Source: Candidatus Eiseniibacteriota bacterium
GTDB taxonomy: Bacteria > Eisenbacteria > RBG-16-71-46 > JACRLI01
Length of the DNA: 51,183 nucleotides
Reading direction: 5' to 3'
Assembly (NCBI GenBank): GCA_025351485.1
Contig: JANXVU010000044.1
Span: 1 to 51,183 of the forward strand
A model generated the notes under the pieces. The model was not told the DNA's origin. It saw only the letters and a list, made by a program, of their open reading frames with translations, and ran no database searches. Shown piece by piece: positions 1 to 8,517 of this stretch. The translations under genes were made by a program, and so were the position numbers. Positions within the stretch are counted from its first letter, which is position 1. Every line of letters begins with the position of its first letter.

Positions 1-61
1 GACGATAGCGCTCGTGGATTGCCTTGAGGTACTCGTGCCGGCCCATGCTGGTCATCTCCAT
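1..61 (-). CDS. Transposase/integrase, N-terminal fragment cut by window edge
   Basis: Reading leftwards from an ATG at 61 gives 20 codons before the edge, beginning MEMTSMGRHEYLKAIHERYR. The 'RHEYLxAIxxRYR' opening resembles the N-terminus of integrase-core transposases that begin with a helix-turn-helix, as I recall that family. A GGGAGG-type ribosome binding site lies immediately upstream on the minus strand. No terminal inverted repeat could be defined between this start and the next gene. Only the extreme N-terminus is visible, so the family call is tentative; any protein with a similar basic helix could look the same. Confidence 0.4.
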   Translation of the reverse strand, partial: MEMTSMGRHEYLKAIHERYR

Positions 62-145
62 TTCACCCTCCCGGGGGAGGGTAACAAGTTAGATGACTCG
101 ACGATCCACCCTCGGGTTACATATTAGGCGGCGCGATGCGCATAC

Positions 146-175
146 TTGACAATCTGATCGCGGTTATTGTATTGT
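146..175 (+). promoter_or_regulatory. Sigma-70-type promoter for the secreted protein at 296
   Basis: A perfect TTGACA at 146-151 is followed after 18 bases by TATTGT at 170-175 (four of six matches to TATAAT). Transcription would begin near 182 and give a leader of about 113 nt before the ATG at 296. Confidence 0.55.
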
Positions 176-295
176 AGGAGACGCTAATTGATTCCATGCC
201 GCACGCAGCTTCAACTGAAACACGTTCACGTTTTCGCGGTGCCGAGACGCCTGCGTATGGACAACTGCCCCGTACATCTACCAGGAGAAAGCAAC

Positions 296-1063
296 ATGCG
301 TAAGACCGCTATCATGCTTCTCGCGTTTGGCCTCGCGGCCACCGCGGCTGCTCCCGCCTTCGCGGTGAGCCTGATGACCGAGACCTTTACCTATGCGAAT
401 GGAAACCTGGCGCTTCCGGTTTCGGTTTCCGGCGGCAACTGGGCGAACCACAGCGGCGTGGGCACCGACATCCAGGTGACCGGCGCGGTGGCCGTGGGCA
501 ACATGAACAACGCTCCGGACGACAACCGCTCGTTCACCGCCCAGGACAGCCAGAGCGTGGTCTACGCATGCTTCCAGTGCATGATCCCCACGATGGCGGC
601 GGCGCCGCGCAACAACTACTTCGCGCACCTCAAGGACGGCGGCACGTCCAACTTCGTCACCCGCGTGTTTGTCGCTCCGGTGGCGAGCACCAGCTCGTTC
701 ACGTTCGGCCTGTCCCACTTCTCGGGCACCCAGTCCGACCAGTGGGCGACCCCGCTCAACTACGGCCAGTGGTACACGGTCGTGATCAAGTATGACGGGC
801 CCAGCAAGACCTCCAAGTTGTGGGTGGATCCGGTGAACGAGTCCAGCACCAGCATCACCACTACCTACGTAAGCGGACCGGGCCGCAGCATCATCTCCTC
901 GTTCGCGCTTCGCGAGAGCACCGGCGGCACCGGCGGCAGCCCCTTTATTTACAACGTCGACAACATCAGCGTCGCGACCACCTTCGGTGACCTGGGTTGC
1001 GGCAGCCAGGGAACGCCGGCTCGCGGCACCACCTGGGGCAAGCTGAAGAACATCTACCGTTAG
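296..1063 (+). CDS. Secreted protein with C-terminal WGxLKxxYR tag
   Basis: The protein has 255 residues. It starts at ATG 296, chosen because AGGAGAAA precedes it and a clear Sec signal peptide follows (MRKTAIMLLAFGLAATAAAP, cleavage near AFA-VS); the open frame upstream has no signal features. The mature part is rich in Ser, Thr, Gly and Asn, with beta-strand-like segments and the sequence DNISVATTFGDLGCG near the end, reminiscent of concanavalin/laminin-G-like jelly rolls, though I do not recognise a named family. It ends exactly in TTWGKLKNIYR. The same motif closes or nearly closes five other secreted proteins here (21076, 22004, 40750, 41276, 41776), which share no obvious similarity with this one otherwise. 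A strong terminator follows at 1086, so the gene is probably monocistronic. The location is inferred to be the periplasm, outer surface or medium. Confidence 0.8.
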   Translation: MRKTAIMLLAFGLAATAAAPAFAVSLMTETFTYANGNLALPVSVSGGNWANHSGVGTDIQVTGAVAVGNMNNAPDDNRSFTAQDSQSVVYACFQCMIPTMAAAPRNNYFAHLKDGGTSNFVTRVFVAPVASTSSFTFGLSHFSGTQSDQWATPLNYGQWYTVVIKYDGPSKTSKLWVDPVNESSTSITTTYVSGPGRSIISSFALRESTGGTGGSPFIYNVDNISVATTFGDLGCGSQGTPARGTTWGKLKNIYR

Positions 1064-1085
1064 TCAAAATCGGCAGGCTATGATG

Positions 1086-1123
1086 GACGGCCATCCCCAT
1101 GCGGGGGTGGCCGTCTTTCTTTT
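1086..1123 (+). terminator. Rho-independent terminator
   Basis: A 13-bp stem (1086-1098 with 1103-1115, one T-G wobble) with loop ATGC is followed by TTTCTTTT. It ends the secreted-protein transcript. The loop contains the ATG at 1099 that would otherwise look like the start of the next gene. Confidence 0.85.
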
Positions 1124-1221
1124 CGCGGCCACGGGGTCGTCACCCTCGAATCCGGAGCGCTCATCTGACCGGTTCCAAGCAAAACCCGCCCCCCGGCGGC
1201 CCCGACTCTCCGAAGGGTCCG

Positions 1222-3324
1222 TTGGCGCGCGCCCAGGGTCGTCCCGATCCGCGACTTCTGGCGCTGGCGCTCCTCCTCGTGGGCGTGATCGTGGCGGCAG
1301 TGCACTGGCCGGTCCTGGACTGCCGGGCCCTGGCGCTCGACGATGCAGCTTTCGTCACCCACAACCCGCTGGTCACGCATCCTTCGTGGAACTCGGCCGG
1401 CCGGTTCTTTGGCGAAGTGCTGGAACCCTCCACGGTCAAGGGCTACTACACCCCGCTCACCATGACGTCCCTGATGCTGGACTACGCCATGGGCGGGCGT
1501 CCGGAGGACCCGCGGGCCTTTCACCGCACCAGCCTCCTGCTCCATGCGCTCTGCTCCATGCTGCTGGCGCTCCTCCTGTACCAGTTTTTCGGCGGCCTGG
1601 TCCCCGCCGTGGCGGCGGGACTTGTGTTCGGGCTGCATCCGCTGATGGTCGAACCGGTGGCGTGGATCGCGGAGCGAAAGACCTTGCTGGCCACGCTGTT
1701 CGCCCTCGGGTCGATGCTGGGCTATCTCCAATACTGCTGGCGGAAGGAGTGGCGTTGGATGGCCGTCTCGGCCGCGCTGTTCCTGCTCGCGCTCCTGTCC
1801 AAGCCCACGGTGGTGATGCTTCCGCTACTGCTGCTCCTGCTGGACTACTGGCCGCTCCGAAGGTTCGACGCCCGGGCAATCCCGGAGAAGTGGCCGCACT
1901 TCCTGCTCGCGGCGGCGTCCGGAGCGATCACGCTGGTGTCGCACCAGCGCACCGCCGGAATCGGGGAGGCGTCCTCCTCCGACTTTCTCCAGGTGCCGGT
2001 CCGAGTGGGGTATCTGTTGTCCTTCTATCTCGGAAAGATCGCCTGGCCCTCGGACCTGTGCATCGCCTACCCGCCGCCCGACCCGTTCACGCTCTCGAAT
2101 CCGGTGGTGCTCGGCGGAGTGCTTGGGGTGTGCGCCCTCACGGCTCTGCTGTGGATGCGCCCGCGGCGCGCCCGCGGTCCGCTGGCCTGCTGGCTCTTCT
2201 TCGTGCTCGCCCTGGCTCCCACGCTGGGCGCGGTGAAGTACAGCTGGGTGATCGCGTCCAACAAGTACGTGCATTTCCCGGCCATCGGGCTGGCGGTGCT
2301 GCTGGCATCCACGCTTGCGGCGGCGTGGGGATCGCCGCGGCTGAAAGCGCCGGTTCCTCGGGCGGCCCTGGCGCTCGTCCTGTGCGCGCTGCTCGCCTTC
2401 GAAGCCGCCGGCGCGCGCGCGGCCCTTCGCAGCTGGACGGATTCGCTCACCCTCTTCCGACAGGCGGCGAGGCTGGCGCCCGAATCTTCGGTCATCCAGA
2501 ACGAACTCGGAGTGTTGCTGGAGGATTCCTCCCCGGAGGAATCAATCACTCACCTCCAGCGAGCGGTCGAGCTGGAGCCCGCCTATGGCGAGGCCCAGTA
2601 CAACCTGGGTGTGGCCCAGGGAGAACACGGAATGCTGGCCGAGTCCGTCCTGCATTTTCGGGAAGCGGCGCGCCTGTTGCCCGCGGATGCGGACGCCGCC
2701 TACAACCTGGGTGCTGCGGTGCGTCTGCAGGGCCGGCTGGACGAGGCGGAGGCGCAGTTCCGACGCGCGCTCCAGCTTCGGCCGGACCATGTGCAGGCGA
2801 TGCAACAGCTGGCCGGGTTGCTGGCCGCCCGCGGAAAGTTCGAGGCGGCGATCGCGGAATTTCGCAAGGGCGTGGCGCTGGCTCCCGATGATCCGGGACT
2901 CCGGTTCGGATTGGCCGCGGCGCTGTCGCTGTTGGGCAGCCACGCGCGCGAGTCCGTCCAGCAGATCCGCCAGGCTTTGAGGCTCCGGCCCGATTGGCCG
3001 GAGGCGTTGAATGCGCTGGCCTGGGCCCAGGCGACCAGCTCCGACGATTCCATCCGAAACGCCGGGGAGGCCCTGCGGCTTGCTTCCCAAGCAGTGGAAC
3101 TCACAAACAGGCGGCGTCCCGACATCCTGGACACCCAGGCCTCGGCCCTGGCCGCCCTGGGCCGGTTTGCCGAAGCCGCCCGCACGGCGGGCGAAGCGGC
3201 GTCCATGGCCCAGCGCTCGGGGGCGGTATCTCTCGCCGCTTCCATTCGCTCGCGGGCGGCCCTGTATGAGCGCGGAAAGGCCTATACCGAAAACCCGGCG
3301 CAAGGTTCCGCCAAAGTCCCCTGA
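1222..3324 (+). CDS. Multi-spanning membrane protein with C-terminal TPR repeats (TMTC-like)
   Basis: The N-terminal half is hydrophobic, with about nine to ten membrane segments beginning LLALALLLVGVIVAAVHW, and includes the acidic and aromatic loops (LDDAAFVTHNP, YYTPLTM, GLHPLMVEPVAWIAERK) typical of bacterial proteins resembling TMTC O-mannosyltransferases. From about residue 410 it carries at least six TPR units (for example AYGEAQYNLGVAQGEHGMLA and VQAMQQLAGLLAARGKFEAA). Family members are thought to be membrane glycosyltransferases or assembly scaffolds; the substrate here is unknown. The start is uncertain. ATG 1099 lies in the loop of the upstream terminator and is unlikely. TTG 1222 has AAGGG about five bases upstream and begins MARAQGRPDPRLLAL; CTG 1165 with GGAG is an alternative. 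No partner gene is adjacent. Confidence 0.75.
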   Translation: MARAQGRPDPRLLALALLLVGVIVAAVHWPVLDCRALALDDAAFVTHNPLVTHPSWNSAGRFFGEVLEPSTVKGYYTPLTMTSLMLDYAMGGRPEDPRAFHRTSLLLHALCSMLLALLLYQFFGGLVPAVAAGLVFGLHPLMVEPVAWIAERKTLLATLFALGSMLGYLQYCWRKEWRWMAVSAALFLLALLSKPTVVMLPLLLLLLDYWPLRRFDARAIPEKWPHFLLAAASGAITLVSHQRTAGIGEASSSDFLQVPVRVGYLLSFYLGKIAWPSDLCIAYPPPDPFTLSNPVVLGGVLGVCALTALLWMRPRRARGPLACWLFFVLALAPTLGAVKYSWVIASNKYVHFPAIGLAVLLASTLAAAWGSPRLKAPVPRAALALVLCALLAFEAAGARAALRSWTDSLTLFRQAARLAPESSVIQNELGVLLEDSSPEESITHLQRAVELEPAYGEAQYNLGVAQGEHGMLAESVLHFREAARLLPADADAAYNLGAAVRLQGRLDEAEAQFRRALQLRPDHVQAMQQLAGLLAARGKFEAAIAEFRKGVALAPDDPGLRFGLAAALSLLGSHARESVQQIRQALRLRPDWPEALNALAWAQATSSDDSIRNAGEALRLASQAVELTNRRRPDILDTQASALAALGRFAEAARTAGEAASMAQRSGAVSLAASIRSRAALYERGKAYTENPAQGSAKVP

Positions 3325-3398
3325 GCTTTGGCCGTCCGGGATCGTTCCCGGGTGGGGGAGAGCGGGCCGGCGGCCGATAAACCCTCGGGAGGTGCGTC

Positions 3399-3428
3399 TT
3401 GACGGAACCCTTCCCGGCCCGATAGAAT
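3399..3428 (+). promoter_or_regulatory. Sigma-70-type promoter for the IscA-type gene
   Basis: TTGACG (3399-3404), an 18-base spacer and TAGAAT (3423-3428) lie 57 bases upstream of the start at 3485. No IscR- or Fur-like site was recognised around it. Confidence 0.6.
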
Positions 3429-3484
3429 CCAAGAGTTGAAGGTATTGTTTGGCGCGCCTCGCGCGGGCCCTGAAAGGAGCAGTC

Positions 3485-3895
3485 ATGCCGGAAGTTACGT
3501 CGATAGTTACAGTTACCGAGAGGGCCGCACAGGAGATCAAGACGGTCATGGAGAAGCAAGGCAAGGCGGACGCCTCCCTGCGCATCTACGTGGCCGGCGG
3601 CGGCTGCTCGGGATTCCAATACGGGATGCAGCTCTCTTCGCAGATCGAAGAGGGCGACCAGGTATTTGAGGTCCACGGAATCAAGGTGGTGGTGGACCCG
3701 ATGAGCGCCCCGCACCTGCAGGGCGCCACGGTGGACTGGGAAGGTTCGCTGCTGGGCGGCGGGTTCAAGATCGAGAACCCCAACGCGGTGAAAAGCTGCG
3801 GCTGCGGCCAGAGCTTCCAGGCCAAGGGCACCGAAGAGCCGGAAGCCGGCGCCGGCGGGTGCGGTTGTGGCAGCGGCGGTTGCGGCAGCCACTAG
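3485..3895 (+). CDS. erpA: Iron-sulfur cluster insertion protein, IscA/ErpA/HesB family
   Basis: The 136-residue protein begins at ATG 3485 behind GAAAGGAG. It matches the A-type carrier family throughout: VTVTERAAQEIKTVM at the start, the first ligand cysteine in GGGCSGFQYG, and the paired C-terminal cysteines in SCGCGQSF. Such proteins bind an Fe-S cluster or iron through these three cysteines and deliver it to apoproteins in the cytoplasm. Family members usually end just after CGCGxSF; this one carries an extra tail ending GGCGCGSGGCGSH, whose four additional cysteines and histidine might bind metal. It is transcribed alone, between a clear promoter and a strong terminator; no isc or suf genes are adjacent. 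The family is certain, but erpA versus iscA or sufA cannot be settled from sequence alone. Confidence 0.9.
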   Translation: MPEVTSIVTVTERAAQEIKTVMEKQGKADASLRIYVAGGGCSGFQYGMQLSSQIEEGDQVFEVHGIKVVVDPMSAPHLQGATVDWEGSLLGGGFKIENPNAVKSCGCGQSFQAKGTEEPEAGAGGCGCGSGGCGSH

Positions 3896-3918
3896 ACTTC
3901 CATCTCAGGAAAATCCAG

Positions 3919-3949
3919 GCGGGGGGCCTTCGGGCCTCCCGCTTTTTTT
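3919..3949 (+). terminator. Rho-independent terminator after the IscA-type gene
   Basis: A 10-bp stem GCGGGGGGCC/GGCCTCCCGC (one wobble) with a TTCG tetraloop is followed by seven T residues. Confidence 0.92.
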
Positions 3950-4065
3950 GTGAGCCATCACGAACCGGTTTCGCGGAGGCCCGGCCCGGTCTATTCTACT
4001 AGCGCTTCGGGCGGCGCCATCACGACCAGGCTTCGCGCGCCGGGAAGCGCTTCGGGAGGATCCAG

Positions 4066-5478
4066 ATGATTCATCGCGCCCTGCTTGCCGTTCTCCTTGC
4101 CTCATTCGCATGCGCCGGGGCCGTATCCCCCGCGGCCGCCGGCCCCGAAGGCCGCTGGCGCGGCGCCATCACCATCGCCGGCCAGCAGATCCCCATGCGG
4201 GTCGAGTTCATCCGCGAGATGGACGCCTATTCGGCGACCATCGACATCCAGGGCGCCAAGGCGCTCGCGCTTCAGTCGGTGGTGGTCCGGGACGACTCGG
4301 TCCGGTTCATACTGCCTTCGAACCTCGGCTTCGCGCGATTCGAGGGAGTCCAGGCTGGCGACACCCTGCGGGGCGTGTTCACCCAGGCCGGGCTGGCGGG
4401 AAGCTTCAAGATGATGTTCTCGCCGCCGGAGCTCCCCTCCAGGCACGAGCGCCTGCCCTACACCGAGGAAGAGCTGGAATTCCGCAGTGGCGAGGTGAAG
4501 CTCGTGGGCACGCTCAGCGTGCCGCGCGGCCCGCGGCCTCTTCCCGCGGTGCTGCTGATCACCGGCAGCGGGGCACAGGACCGCAACGAGCAGATCTTCG
4601 ACTTCAGGCCGTTCAAGCTGATCGCCGACCGCCTGGCCCGTGACGGCATGGTGGTGCTGCGCGTGGATGACCGCGGCGTGGGGGAGTCCACCGGCAGCAT
4701 GGCCGGGGCCACCAGCAAAGATCTGGCCGCGGACGTGCGGGCGGGTGTCGACTTCCTGAAGACCTGCCCGGAGGTGGACACCAGCCGTATCGGCCTGTGC
4801 GGCCACAGCGAAGGGGGAATGATCGCCCCGATGGTGGCCTCGCGCTCGCACGACATCGCCTTTGTCGTGATGGTCGCCGGCCCCGGGGTTCGCGGGGACA
4901 GCCTGCTGTTGCTCCAGGACGAGGCGATCGCGCGGACCCACCACGCAAGCGAAGAGGACATCGCCGCCTCGCGCGCGCTCCAGCTGCGGACGTTCGCCGC
5001 CATGCGGTCCGATTCCGGGTGGGCGGACTTGCGAGAAGCCATCCGGGGCGCGGAGCTCGCCGACCTCGGCAGGGGTCCCGACACTTCCGCCGCCGCCTCC
5101 GCAAGGGTGGATGCGAGCGCAACGGCAATGGCCGATGCCCAGATCTCCCAGGTGCGCTCGCCCTGGTTTCGGTTCTTCGTGGACTACGACCCGGTCCCGG
5201 CGCTGGAGGGGGCCCGGTGCCCGATGCTGGCCATCTTTGGCGAGAAGGATACCCAGGTCCCCGCGGGCCCCAACCGCGCGGCCATGCTGGCCGCCTTCTC
5301 CCGGTCGGGAAACAAGGACGCCACCTGCGTGGTGATTCCGCGGGCGAACCACCTGTTCCAGGAGTCCGACTCCGGGGACCCCAACGAGTATCCCGGCCTC
5401 AAGCATGAATTCGCTCCGGGATTCCTGGACACGCTGAGCCGGTGGATGACATCGCGGGCGTTTCCCGGGAAGCGCTGA
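4066..5478 (+). CDS. Secreted alpha/beta hydrolase
   Basis: The protein has 470 residues with a signal peptide (MIHRALLAVLLASFACAGAV, cleavage near AAA-GP). An N-terminal beta-rich region (residues 25-125) precedes the alpha/beta hydrolase fold. The nucleophile elbow is GHSEGG with Ser248; the acid is probably Asp395 in FGEKDTQVP and the base His429 in RANHLF, giving a complete triad. The oxyanion region is LLITGSGAQDRNE. This layout is common in predicted periplasmic peptidases or esterases of the 'alpha/beta hydrolase with N-terminal DUF3887-like domain' type; the substrate is unknown. GGAGGA before ATG 4066 supports the start. It appears monocistronic. Confidence 0.85.
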   Translation: MIHRALLAVLLASFACAGAVSPAAAGPEGRWRGAITIAGQQIPMRVEFIREMDAYSATIDIQGAKALALQSVVVRDDSVRFILPSNLGFARFEGVQAGDTLRGVFTQAGLAGSFKMMFSPPELPSRHERLPYTEEELEFRSGEVKLVGTLSVPRGPRPLPAVLLITGSGAQDRNEQIFDFRPFKLIADRLARDGMVVLRVDDRGVGESTGSMAGATSKDLAADVRAGVDFLKTCPEVDTSRIGLCGHSEGGMIAPMVASRSHDIAFVVMVAGPGVRGDSLLLLQDEAIARTHHASEEDIAASRALQLRTFAAMRSDSGWADLREAIRGAELADLGRGPDTSAAASARVDASATAMADAQISQVRSPWFRFFVDYDPVPALEGARCPMLAIFGEKDTQVPAGPNRAAMLAAFSRSGNKDATCVVIPRANHLFQESDSGDPNEYPGLKHEFAPGFLDTLSRWMTSRAFPGKR

Positions 5479-5521
5479 GGGCCAGGATGCTCAAGGTAAC
5501 CACATGTAGATACTAGGTTTA

Positions 5522-5752
5522 GGGATTTCGCCCCATTTTCGGGTGTTCTTGCAACCTTTTCGGCGCGCGCCTCGTCTTAAGCTGTGAAGGCCGGAGCTCC
5601 ACACCCCGGCCTCCGAAAAGCGAGCGTAGCGTTTCCACCTCCGTGGCGTTGCGAACGTGATGCGAGTCGAAATATCCCCGCGGATGAAATGCGCAAGCAC
5701 ACACATCCGTGAAGAGATCGCCGGGCGGGCACACCCGGCGATTTTCTTTTTT
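5522..5752 (+). ncRNA. Candidate structured small RNA, 6S-like architecture
   Basis: The 315-base gap between the hydrolase and the histidine kinase has no credible gene but folds into one long irregular hairpin. Closing helix: GGGATTTCG (5522-5530) with CGAAATATCCC (5668-5678). Next: GTTC-tt-GCAAC (5545-5555) with GTTGCGAAC (5648-5656). Then CTTTTCGG (5556-5563) with CCGAAAAG (5613-5620), and the inner stem GGCCGG (5589-5594) with CCGGCC (5606-5611). A small CCAC-ctcc-GTGG hairpin sits in the 3' strand of the central internal loop. The fold is about 160 nt and a clean terminator follows at 5717-5752. A long rod with a central bubble and a 3'-strand mini-hairpin recalls 6S RNA, but I cannot match 6S sequence consensus and no strong promoter is visible. 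Confidence 0.35.
5717..5752 (+). terminator. Rho-independent terminator upstream of the histidine kinase
   Basis: A perfect 9-bp stem ATCGCCGGG/CCCGGCGAT with an 8-base loop is followed by TTTTCTTTTTT. It ends a transcript made from the 5479-5716 interval, or a readthrough transcript from the hydrolase gene. Confidence 0.85.
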
Positions 5753-5793
5753 GGGCCGGGCACACGGGGCCGATGGGTTAAGATCAGCCACAA

Positions 5794-7143
5794 ATGCCAG
5801 GCCGCTCAAGCCTCCTGGGCCGGTTTTCCGCCCTTTCTGCCGTCACGCTCGCCGTGCTCGCCCTCAGCCTGGGGGCACTCATGTCGCGCGCTCTCGAGGA
5901 CCTGGTGCTCGAGCGCGCCCGCGAAGACACGGCGCAGTTCATCCGCCAACACGTGCCGGTCTACCTGAAGGGCATCGACCTTTCCCGTCCGCCGGCCGAC
6001 AGCGCCGCTTCCCGTCGGCTCGCCGATCACGTCCACGAGATTTCGATCGGCTCCCACATCGCCCGCGTCAAGATCTGGAACCCCGCCCGGCAGGTGATCT
6101 ATTCCGACAATCCCGCCCAGACCGGCAAGACCTTCACCGACAACGAGGAGCTCAACGAGGCGCTCGAGGGCAAGGTGGAGGCCGAGATCAGCGGGCTCGA
6201 CAAGGCCGAAAACGCGGGGGACCGGGGAGGATTCAAGCGCCTGATGGAGCTCTACGTGCCGGTGCAGTCGCCGGGCAGTACCAGGGTGGACGCGGTGTTC
6301 GAGGTGTACGAGGACCTCTCGGACATCGACCGGGGCCTGGCCCGGGCGCGCCTGAAGGTGTGGGGCGTTCTTGCGGCCGGGATGCTGGCGCTGTACTTCG
6401 CCCTCTTCGGGATCGTGCGCAACGCCTCGAGCACCATCGACAGGCTGCGCCGGGAAGAGCTCGCGCTCACCGAGGAGCTTCGCCGCAAGGAAATCCTGTC
6501 GTCCCTGGGAGAGCTTTCGGCGGTGGTGGCCCACGAGATCAAGAACCCGCTCTCCATCATCCGCGGTTCGGCGGAAACGCTCCGGCGCGAGAGCCCTCAG
6601 AAGCCCGAGGACGACCAGTTGCTCGGGTTCATCGTGGCCGAGGTGAACCGGCTCAACACGCTGGTGGGGAGCCTGCTGGACTTCGCACGCCCGCGCCCCG
6701 CGCATCGCTCGCCCACCGATGTGCACGAGGCCGTGCGCGAGGCGGCCCGGGTGGTGGCCTCGCCGGAGACCCGGGTGCAGCTCGAGCTCGGCGCGCGCCG
6801 ACACGTGCTGCAACTGGACCCCGACCAGCTAAGGCAGGTGCTCATCAACCTGATCAAGAACGCCGAAGAGTCGCTCGAAGGCGGCGGCGAGATCCGGGTC
6901 GCCACCGCGGACGAGGGCGGGAGCCTGGTCCTGACCATGGACGACACCGGCCATGGCATTCCGGAAGAGGACCTCGAAAAGGTGTTCCTGCCCTTCCACA
7001 CCGGAAAGGCCACCGGAAGCGGACTGGGCCTGCCGATTGCCCGCAAGCTGGTGGAGGCCGTGGGTGGGCAGCTGCGCCTGGAGAGGTTGCCGGGCCGGGG
7101 AACGCGCGTGCGCCTGGTGCTGCCCGCGGGAGAGGGAGCCTGA
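5794..7143 (+). CDS. Membrane sensor histidine kinase
   Basis: The protein has 449 residues. TM1 is near residues 8-30 and TM2 near 189-208, enclosing a periplasmic sensor domain of about 155 residues of the single-Cache/PAS-like type (IARVKIWNPARQVIYSDNP). After TM2 come a short linker and the H-box VVAHEIKNPLSIIRG with phospho-acceptor His247, the N-box LINLIKNAEES, G1 DDTGHGI and G2 GSGLGLPIAR, all intact. It autophosphorylates and should pass phosphate to the response regulator encoded next, whose ATG shares one base with this gene's TGA (TGATG). The H-box type is that of NtrB/ZraS-like kinases, which typically pair with sigma-54 activators. The signal is not evident. Confidence 0.9.
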   Translation: MPGRSSLLGRFSALSAVTLAVLALSLGALMSRALEDLVLERAREDTAQFIRQHVPVYLKGIDLSRPPADSAASRRLADHVHEISIGSHIARVKIWNPARQVIYSDNPAQTGKTFTDNEELNEALEGKVEAEISGLDKAENAGDRGGFKRLMELYVPVQSPGSTRVDAVFEVYEDLSDIDRGLARARLKVWGVLAAGMLALYFALFGIVRNASSTIDRLRREELALTEELRRKEILSSLGELSAVVAHEIKNPLSIIRGSAETLRRESPQKPEDDQLLGFIVAEVNRLNTLVGSLLDFARPRPAHRSPTDVHEAVREAARVVASPETRVQLELGARRHVLQLDPDQLRQVLINLIKNAEESLEGGGEIRVATADEGGSLVLTMDDTGHGIPEEDLEKVFLPFHTGKATGSGLGLPIARKLVEAVGGQLRLERLPGRGTRVRLVLPAGEGA

Positions 7144-8498
7144 TGTCGGCCAGCAAGATCCTCATCGTGGACGATGAAGAGCGCATGCGCGCGCTGCTCG
7201 AGCGCCTGGTGCGCCGCCTGGGCCACCGGGCCGACACCGCCGGCGACTATCCGTCCGCCCTCGCGAAGCTCCGCGAGAACACCTACGAGCTGTTCATCAC
7301 CGACGTGCGCATGCCCGGCGGGGACGGCCTCTCCCTGCTGAAAGAGGCACGCGCGCTCGACCCGGACATCGCGGTGGTGGTGATGACCGCCTTTGGATCC
7401 ATTCCCGACGCCGTGGGGGCCATGCGCGCCGGCGCCTTCGACTACCTTGAAAAGCCCTTCGAGATGGAAACCATGGAACTCCTGATGGAGCGCGCGCTGC
7501 AGGGGCGGCGCGTGGCCCGGGACCGCGACTATCTGCTCGGGGCGGTGGACGAGGAGTCCGGCTTCGGAGAGATGGTGGGCTCGAGCGAGGCCATCCGGGG
7601 GCCCCGCGAGCACATCGTGCTGGCGGCCCGGACGCGCTCCACGGTGCTGATCCGGGGCGAGAGCGGCACCGGCAAGGAGCTGGCCGCCCGCGCGCTGCAC
7701 CGCCTCAGCGTGGACCGCGACCGGCCACTCATCAAGGTGAACTGCGCCGCCATTCCCGAGCAGCTCATCGAAAGCGAGCTCTTCGGCCACGTGAAGGGCT
7801 CCTACACCGGCGCCACCGGCAACCGCGTGGGCAAGTTTGCCCTGGCCGATCAGGGCAGCATCTTCCTGGACGAAATCGGATACCTGCCCATGGCGCTGCA
7901 GGCCAAGCTGCTGCGCGTGCTCCAGGAGCGGGAGTTCGAGCCGCTCGGATCCAGTGAGCTGGTCCAGGTGGATTGCCGGGTGATCGCGGCGACCAGCGTG
8001 GACCTGGAAGGGGCGGTGCGCGCTGGAAGCTTCCGGGAGGACCTCTTCTACCGGATCAACGTGATCCCGGTCCACCTGCCGCCGCTCCGGGAGCGGCTGG
8101 AAGATCTGCCGGAGCTGGTGCGGGCGATCCTCTCCAAGCTGGAACGCAAGCTGGCGGTGCGGGCGCCGGAACCCGACCCCGAGGTGCTCGAGGCGTTCCA
8201 CGAATACGCCTGGCCGGGGAACGTGCGCGAACTGGAAAACGTCCTGGAGCGAGTGGTGGTGCTGAACCCCGGCCCGCGCCTGCAGCTGTCCCACCTGCCG
8301 CGTGAAATCGTGGAGGCGTCCCCGGTTCCGCTGCCCGAGGGCCAATCCGATTTTCGCTCGCAGGTGGAGACGTTCGAGGCCGGGCTCATCCAGGCGTCGC
8401 TTCGCGAAACCGGGGGCCGCAAGAAGGAAGCCGCGGAACGGCTCGGAATCACGCCCCGGAACCTCAGCTACTATCTCTCCAAGTACAAGATGTCCTGA
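7143..8498 (+). CDS. Sigma-54-dependent response regulator (NtrC/ZraR type)
   Basis: The 451-residue protein has three domains. The receiver domain (1-120) has Asp54 as phospho-acceptor in ITDVRMPG and Lys in EKPFE. The AAA+ sigma-54 activator domain (about 140-370) has Walker A GESGTGKE and Walker B GSIFLDEIG. A Fis-type HTH (about 410-448) reads GGRKKEAAERLGITPRNLSYYLSKYK. It is translationally coupled to the kinase gene. The sigma-54-contacting loop reads GSYTGA where the consensus is GAFTGA: the Tyr variant is common, the Ser in second place less so. Bacterial enhancer-binding proteins bind tandem upstream sites and drive RNA polymerase-sigma-54. Such a target, a -24/-12 promoter with two upstream palindromes, lies immediately downstream at 8518-8660. 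Confidence 0.93.
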   Translation: MSASKILIVDDEERMRALLERLVRRLGHRADTAGDYPSALAKLRENTYELFITDVRMPGGDGLSLLKEARALDPDIAVVVMTAFGSIPDAVGAMRAGAFDYLEKPFEMETMELLMERALQGRRVARDRDYLLGAVDEESGFGEMVGSSEAIRGPREHIVLAARTRSTVLIRGESGTGKELAARALHRLSVDRDRPLIKVNCAAIPEQLIESELFGHVKGSYTGATGNRVGKFALADQGSIFLDEIGYLPMALQAKLLRVLQEREFEPLGSSELVQVDCRVIAATSVDLEGAVRAGSFREDLFYRINVIPVHLPPLRERLEDLPELVRAILSKLERKLAVRAPEPDPEVLEAFHEYAWPGNVRELENVLERVVVLNPGPRLQLSHLPREIVEASPVPLPEGQSDFRSQVETFEAGLIQASLRETGGRKKEAAERLGITPRNLSYYLSKYKMS

Positions 8499-8517
8499 CC
8501 CCGGGCGTCCGCCAGGA

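Noticed and set aside
1099-1221. ATG 1099 as the start of the TPR membrane protein
   Set aside because: It sits in the loop of a strong terminator and would add 41 residues of Arg/Pro-rich sequence with no family character.
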